DNA from: Ectobacillus sp048976805
GTDB taxonomy: Bacteria; Bacillota; Bacilli; Bacillales; Bacillaceae_G
Direction: 5' to 3'
Assembly: GCA_048976805.1 (NCBI GenBank)
Contig: JBHGUR010000016.1
Span: 1-9,981, forward strand
DNA length: 9,981 bases
Positions 8,171-9,981 of the stretch are shown one piece after another. Made by a program: the position numbers and the translations under genes. The notes below the pieces were generated by a model. It saw nothing but the letters and a program-made list of their open reading frames with translations. It was not told where the DNA came from and did not search any database. Each line of letters opens with the position of its first letter. Positions within the stretch are counted from its first letter, which is position 1.

Positions 8171-8200
8171 ATTATATAAGTGATTCTACCGTTAAATATC
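8171..8200 (-). promoter_or_regulatory. Candidate promoter of the glg operon
   Basis: The minus strand has a perfect TATAAT at 8171-8176 within TATATAAT (8171-8178), and GATATTT at 8194-8200. Read as a sigma-A promoter, the -10 is ideal but the -35 at 17 bp spacing (ATATTT) is poor. Read as a sigma-E promoter, TATATAAT matches 6 of 8 bases of CATACAAT and ATATT matches the -35 core, with a 16-base gap that is slightly long. The B. subtilis glg operon is transcribed by sigma-E in sporulating cells, which makes the second reading plausible but unproven. Transcription would start near 8164, giving a leader of about 90-100 bases. Confidence 0.4.
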
Positions 8201-8400
8201 GAATTTTGACGAATATTATTTTGAAAGCATTTTTATTTCAGAATAACGTTATAATTTTTAAAATAAAGAAAGATTAGCATAACCTATTTAAAATAAAGGT
8301 TATATTTTTAAAAAGAAAATGGAAAATTTATCATAACGAAAGCATACAAAAAAGCTATGCCCAAGAACAAAAAATATATACAATGTCACAAAATATCCAC
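8177..8400. other. AT-rich spacer between the ldh terminator and glgB, with small dyads
   Basis: No coding frame of note is present. The stretch is strongly AT-rich. Besides the candidate glg promoter it contains a perfect 10-bp palindrome ATAACGTTAT (8243-8252), a 7-bp inverted repeat ATAACCT/AGGTTAT (8279-8285 and 8297-8303) and a short GCATA/TATGC dyad (8342-8346 and 8356-8360). The ATAAC half recurs at 8333. These could be regulator-binding sites upstream of the promoter, but AT-rich sequence gives such dyads easily. Confidence 0.3.
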
Positions 8401-8404
8401 AAAA

Positions 8405-8446
8405 AAATCCTTCTCCAGACAATGAAAAATGTCTAAAGAAGGATTT
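8405..8446 (-). terminator. Rho-independent terminator of ldh
   Basis: Bases 8405-8421 and 8430-8446 form a 17-bp stem around an 8-base loop, followed on the minus strand by a run of T (8401-8407). Two positions that would be C/A mismatches in a plus-strand RNA become U/G wobble pairs in the minus-strand RNA. The hairpin is therefore complete only for transcripts coming from ldh. It lies about 130 bases after the ldh stop; the intervening space is largely filled by the inserted element at 8474-8574. Confidence 0.85.
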
Positions 8447-8464
8447 AATATGATCCATTAGTTT

Positions 8465-8473
8465 TTATAAAAT
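8465..8473. repeat. Left copy of 9-bp direct repeat flanking the palindromic element
   Basis: TTATAAAAT, identical to 8575-8583. Its position exactly outside the element suggests a target-site duplication. Confidence 0.5.
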
Positions 8474-8574
8474 GCTTCTGTTAAACTTGATTGTTGATTT
8501 TCCACTACAGGCGGACGCTTTCCGCGGGCGGGGCCGAGCCACCTTTCGTTCCAAATCAACATTAGCCTTTAACA
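8474..8574. mobile_element. Small GC-rich palindromic element (MITE/REP-like) abutting the ldh stop
   Basis: The ends are imperfect inverted repeats: 8479-8500 and 8553-8574 match at 17 of 22 positions, both carrying TGTTAAA and GTTGATTT. Between them lies a GC-rich core (about 8508-8542) that includes a GCGGA/TCCGC hairpin (8511-8525) and contrasts with the AT-rich surroundings. The same 9 bases, TTATAAAAT, lie directly outside both ends (8465-8473 and 8575-8583), as expected for a target-site duplication. The right end lacks about 5 bases (GCTTC-like) present on the left. There is no coding capacity. From memory, the core (GGCGGACGCTTTCCGCGGGC) resembles a sequence repeated in many Bacillaceae genomes; that needs a search. 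Confidence 0.6.
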
Positions 8575-8583
8575 TTATAAAAT
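8575..8583. repeat. Right copy of 9-bp direct repeat; contains the ldh stop codon
   Basis: TTATAAAAT, identical to 8465-8473. On the minus strand it reads ATTTTATAA, which is the last two ldh codons and the TAA stop. If it is a duplication, the element landed at the stop codon and the coding sequence was kept intact. Confidence 0.5.
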
Positions 8584-9519
8584 AGATGTCATTGTTTCTT
8601 TCAATACTTTTACGGAATGATCAAATTTTTTCTTTTCTTCTTCATTTAATTCAATCTCAAGAACTTCCCGCACACCTTGGCGGTTGATAATTGCCGGAAT
8701 TCCTACATATACATCTTTATGCCCGTATTGTCCATCCAGATAAGCAGATACTGTTAAAATGCTATTTTCATTATTCAAGATTGCTTTAGTCACACGCGTA
8801 AGAGCCATTCCAATTCCATAATACGTTGCTCCTTTGCGTTCAATAATATGATAAGCGGCATCCCGAACATTCACAAAAATCGCATCTAAATGCTCCTGTG
8901 TGTACTCTTTATGAGTCTGCATGAATTGCTCCAGCTTTTGTACACCAATTGAAGCATGACTCCATACCGGAAGTTCTGTATCGCCATGCTCTCCAATAAT
9001 ATAAGCATGAACGTTGCGTGCGTCTACTTCAAAGTAGTGGCTCAGCATATATCTTACACGGGCTGTATCCAACGTCGTCCCGGAACCAATTACACGCTCT
9101 TTCGGAAGTCCCGATTCCTTCCAAGTTACATAAGTTAAAATGTCTACAGGATTTGTAGCAACTAGAAAAATGCCGTCAAAGCCGTTATCCATAATATTGC
9201 GGACAATTTGCCTAAAGATTTTTGTATTCTTTTCGACCAAATCCAGACGCGTTTCACCAGGTTTCTGTGCAAGGCCTGCAGTAATAACAACGAGGTCTGC
9301 ATCCTTGCAATCAGTATAGGTCCCACTCCAAATTCTTGTTGGAGATGGAGCAAATGGGATACCGTGATTTAAGTCCATTGCTTCTCCTTCTGCTTTTGCT
9401 TCATTTACGTCAATTAATACAAATTCTTCAGCCACGCCTTGATTAATCATTGCATAGGCATAGCTGCAGCCGACCGCTCCTGTTCCTACAAGTACAACAC
9501 GATTAATTCTTTCTTTCAT
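8575..9519 (-). CDS. ldh: L-lactate dehydrogenase
   Basis: A 314-residue NAD-dependent L-lactate dehydrogenase, reducing pyruvate to lactate and regenerating NAD+ during fermentative growth in the cytoplasm. The Rossmann motif GTGAVG is at 12-17, with the NAD-selecting acid D37. The mobile loop GLAQKPGETR (82-91) carries Q85, the residue that makes the family prefer pyruvate over oxaloacetate, and the catalytic R91. LDTAR (150-154) gives D151 and the substrate-binding R154. GEHGDTE (176-182) gives the proton-relay H178. The length is normal. The ATG at 9517-9519 has AAAGGAG (9529-9535) 9 bases upstream. It is monocistronic: its own promoter lies upstream and its own terminator follows at 8405-8446. 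Bacilli often carry several ldh copies, so a number suffix cannot be assigned. Confidence 0.97.
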   Translation of the reverse strand: MKERINRVVLVGTGAVGCSYAYAMINQGVAEEFVLIDVNEAKAEGEAMDLNHGIPFAPSPTRIWSGTYTDCKDADLVVITAGLAQKPGETRLDLVEKNTKIFRQIVRNIMDNGFDGIFLVATNPVDILTYVTWKESGLPKERVIGSGTTLDTARVRYMLSHYFEVDARNVHAYIIGEHGDTELPVWSHASIGVQKLEQFMQTHKEYTQEHLDAIFVNVRDAAYHIIERKGATYYGIGMALTRVTKAILNNENSILTVSAYLDGQYGHKDVYVGIPAIINRQGVREVLEIELNEEEKKKFDHSVKVLKETMTSIL

Positions 9520-9600
9520 TGTAATTCTCTCCTTTGAAAAAACCTTATCTATTATTTTATTTCCTATATGTATTACTTTTATGAGCTTTTCTATAGTTAG

Positions 9601-9609
9601 ATTTTACCA
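9601..9609 (-). promoter_or_regulatory. ldh promoter, extended -10
   Basis: The minus strand reads TGGTAAAAT: a -10 hexamer TAAAAT (5 of 6 to TATAAT) preceded by the TGn extension. No good -35 stands at 17 bases, which fits an extended -10 promoter. Transcription would begin near 9594, leaving a leader of about 75 bases before the ATG. Confidence 0.5.
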
Positions 9610-9616
9610 CATATAT

Positions 9617-9634
9617 TTGTGAATAAATTCACAT
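9617..9634. promoter_or_regulatory. Rex-type redox operator (also fits an Fnr box) at the ldh promoter
   Basis: TTGTGAATAAATTCACAT has 7-bp perfect arms (TGTGAAT/ATTCACA) around two central bases. It fits the Rex pattern TTGTGAAnnnnTTCACAA at all but the last two positions, one of which is outside the perfect arms. It also fits the Fnr/CRP pattern TGTGA-N6-TCACA exactly. It sits 8 bases upstream of the -9 to -14 TGGTAAAAT block, centred near -32, so a bound protein would block polymerase. That favours Rex, the NADH-sensing repressor that controls ldh in bacilli. A weaker related sequence, TTGTGATAAAATTATGAA, follows at 9636-9653. Confidence 0.65.
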
Positions 9635-9723
9635 TTTGTGATAAAATTATGAACTTTTTATTATTAGAATAGGGTAAATGTTATTATCTTCTATTAGGGG
9701 TTCCCTCTTAATTTTCCCAGGAT

Positions 9724-9785
9724 AAGAAAAGCGCAGGGCGCCTAGAGTTAGGCACTCATCCAGATTTGAGATCTTATGCTTTCTT
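9724..9785. repeat. Palindromic repeat-like stretch upstream of ldh
   Basis: The ends AAGAAAAGC (9724-9732) and GCTTTCTT (9778-9785) are complementary apart from one bulge. Inside are GCCTA/TAGGC (9740-9744 and 9749-9753, loop GAGT) and AGAT/ATCT (9762-9765 and 9771-9774). The fold would be a closing stem with two small hairpins. It is richer in GC than the flanking ldh promoter region and has no coding frame. The core GCGCCTAGAGTTAGGCAC recalls the end of another repeat scattered in Bacillus genomes (a GCGCTGGAGCTAGACA-like end), possibly with its middle deleted. That resemblance is from memory only. Confidence 0.35.
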
Positions 9786-9793
9786 TAACTATA

Positions 9794-9820
9794 GGCTCTG
9801 TTAAAGAGCAATGTTGATTT
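9794..9820. repeat. Third copy of the repeat-end motif
   Basis: GGCTCTGTTAAAG followed by AGCAATGTTGATTT. Bases 9799-9820 match the inverted right arm of the 8474-8574 element at 19 of 22 positions and its left arm at 17 of 22. The preceding GGCTC corresponds to GCTTC at the left end of that element. The sequence beyond it (TTATATCACG) differs from the element core, so this is either a chimeric copy or the end of a larger related element. Confidence 0.55.
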
Positions 9821-9981
9821 TTATATCACGTACGTCTGTACATTACGGCTATGCAGAACCAATCGCAGCCAGCACTCATGTTCTCTCTCTGGTTTTCCTT
9901 TGGACGAGGCCAAACTAGGCCCTGACCGTTACTGCACACGACTGGGAGCACTCTCCCCCTCTAAAAAAAGGGTTATATATC
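9821..9981. other. GC-richer stretch of unknown nature at the window edge
   Basis: Base composition rises well above that of the ldh upstream region. Small dyads are present: GTAC/GTAC around 9830-9841, TTTGG/CCAAA near 9900-9915, and GGGAG/CTCCC near 9943-9957. AGCACTC occurs twice, near 9871 and 9948. On the minus strand 44 codons are open between TAG (9961-9963) and TGA (9826-9828), ending MSAGCDWFCIAVMYRRT. I do not recognise this peptide, and there is no convincing start. The stop lies close to the repeat end at 9820, as a transposase 3' end often lies near an IS terminus, but that is speculation. Confidence 0.3.

Noticed and set aside
8575..9519. Malate dehydrogenase instead of lactate dehydrogenase
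   Set aside because: The loop has Gln (Q85) at the specificity position where malate dehydrogenases have Arg, and the surrounding residues follow the LDH pattern.
9617..9654. Short direct and inverted TGTGA repeats as a CRISPR fragment or origin
   Set aside because: There are only two related sites and no spacer regularity. The position at the ldh promoter is explained by a redox operator.

Overview
The window is a low-GC Firmicute chromosome segment, most likely from a Bacillus. It has the Bacillus gene order glgB-glgC-glgD-glgA-glgP. From memory, the proteins resemble the B. cereus group most closely, for example in the basic GlgB tail ending RGKR and in the LDH sequence; this was not checked by alignment. 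Every recognised gene is on the minus strand, so transcription runs from high to low coordinates.

Layout in transcription order. 9520-9981 is non-coding. It holds, from right to left, a GC-richer stretch of unknown nature, a copy of a dispersed-repeat end (9794-9820), a second repeat-like palindromic stretch (9724-9785), and the ldh promoter with a Rex/Fnr-type palindrome. 8575-9519 is an L-lactate dehydrogenase gene. 8474-8574 is a small GC-rich palindromic element lying directly against the ldh stop codon and flanked by a 9-bp direct repeat. The ldh terminator follows at 8405-8446. An AT-rich spacer (8077-8400) carries the probable glg promoter. 157-8076 is the five-gene glycogen operon, with genes overlapping or nearly abutting. 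1 to about 140 is the left end of an IS3-family-like insertion sequence, with the first 28 codons of its OrfA.

The operon is a complete glycogen pathway. GlgC, with the catalytically degenerate partner GlgD, makes ADP-glucose. GlgA extends alpha-1,4 chains, GlgB adds alpha-1,6 branches, and GlgP releases glucose-1-phosphate by phosphorolysis. LDH regenerates NAD+ during fermentation. It is a separate transcription unit with its own promoter and terminator.

The core genes look ordinary and intact. The unusual material lies between them. The insertion sequence appears to have cut the operon's native terminator. A MITE-like element sits at the ldh stop codon. A 22-nt motif occurs three times, twice as the arms of that element and once upstream of ldh. 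I found no CRISPR array, tRNA, rRNA, toxin-antitoxin pair or defence system, and nothing that amounts to a new multi-gene system.
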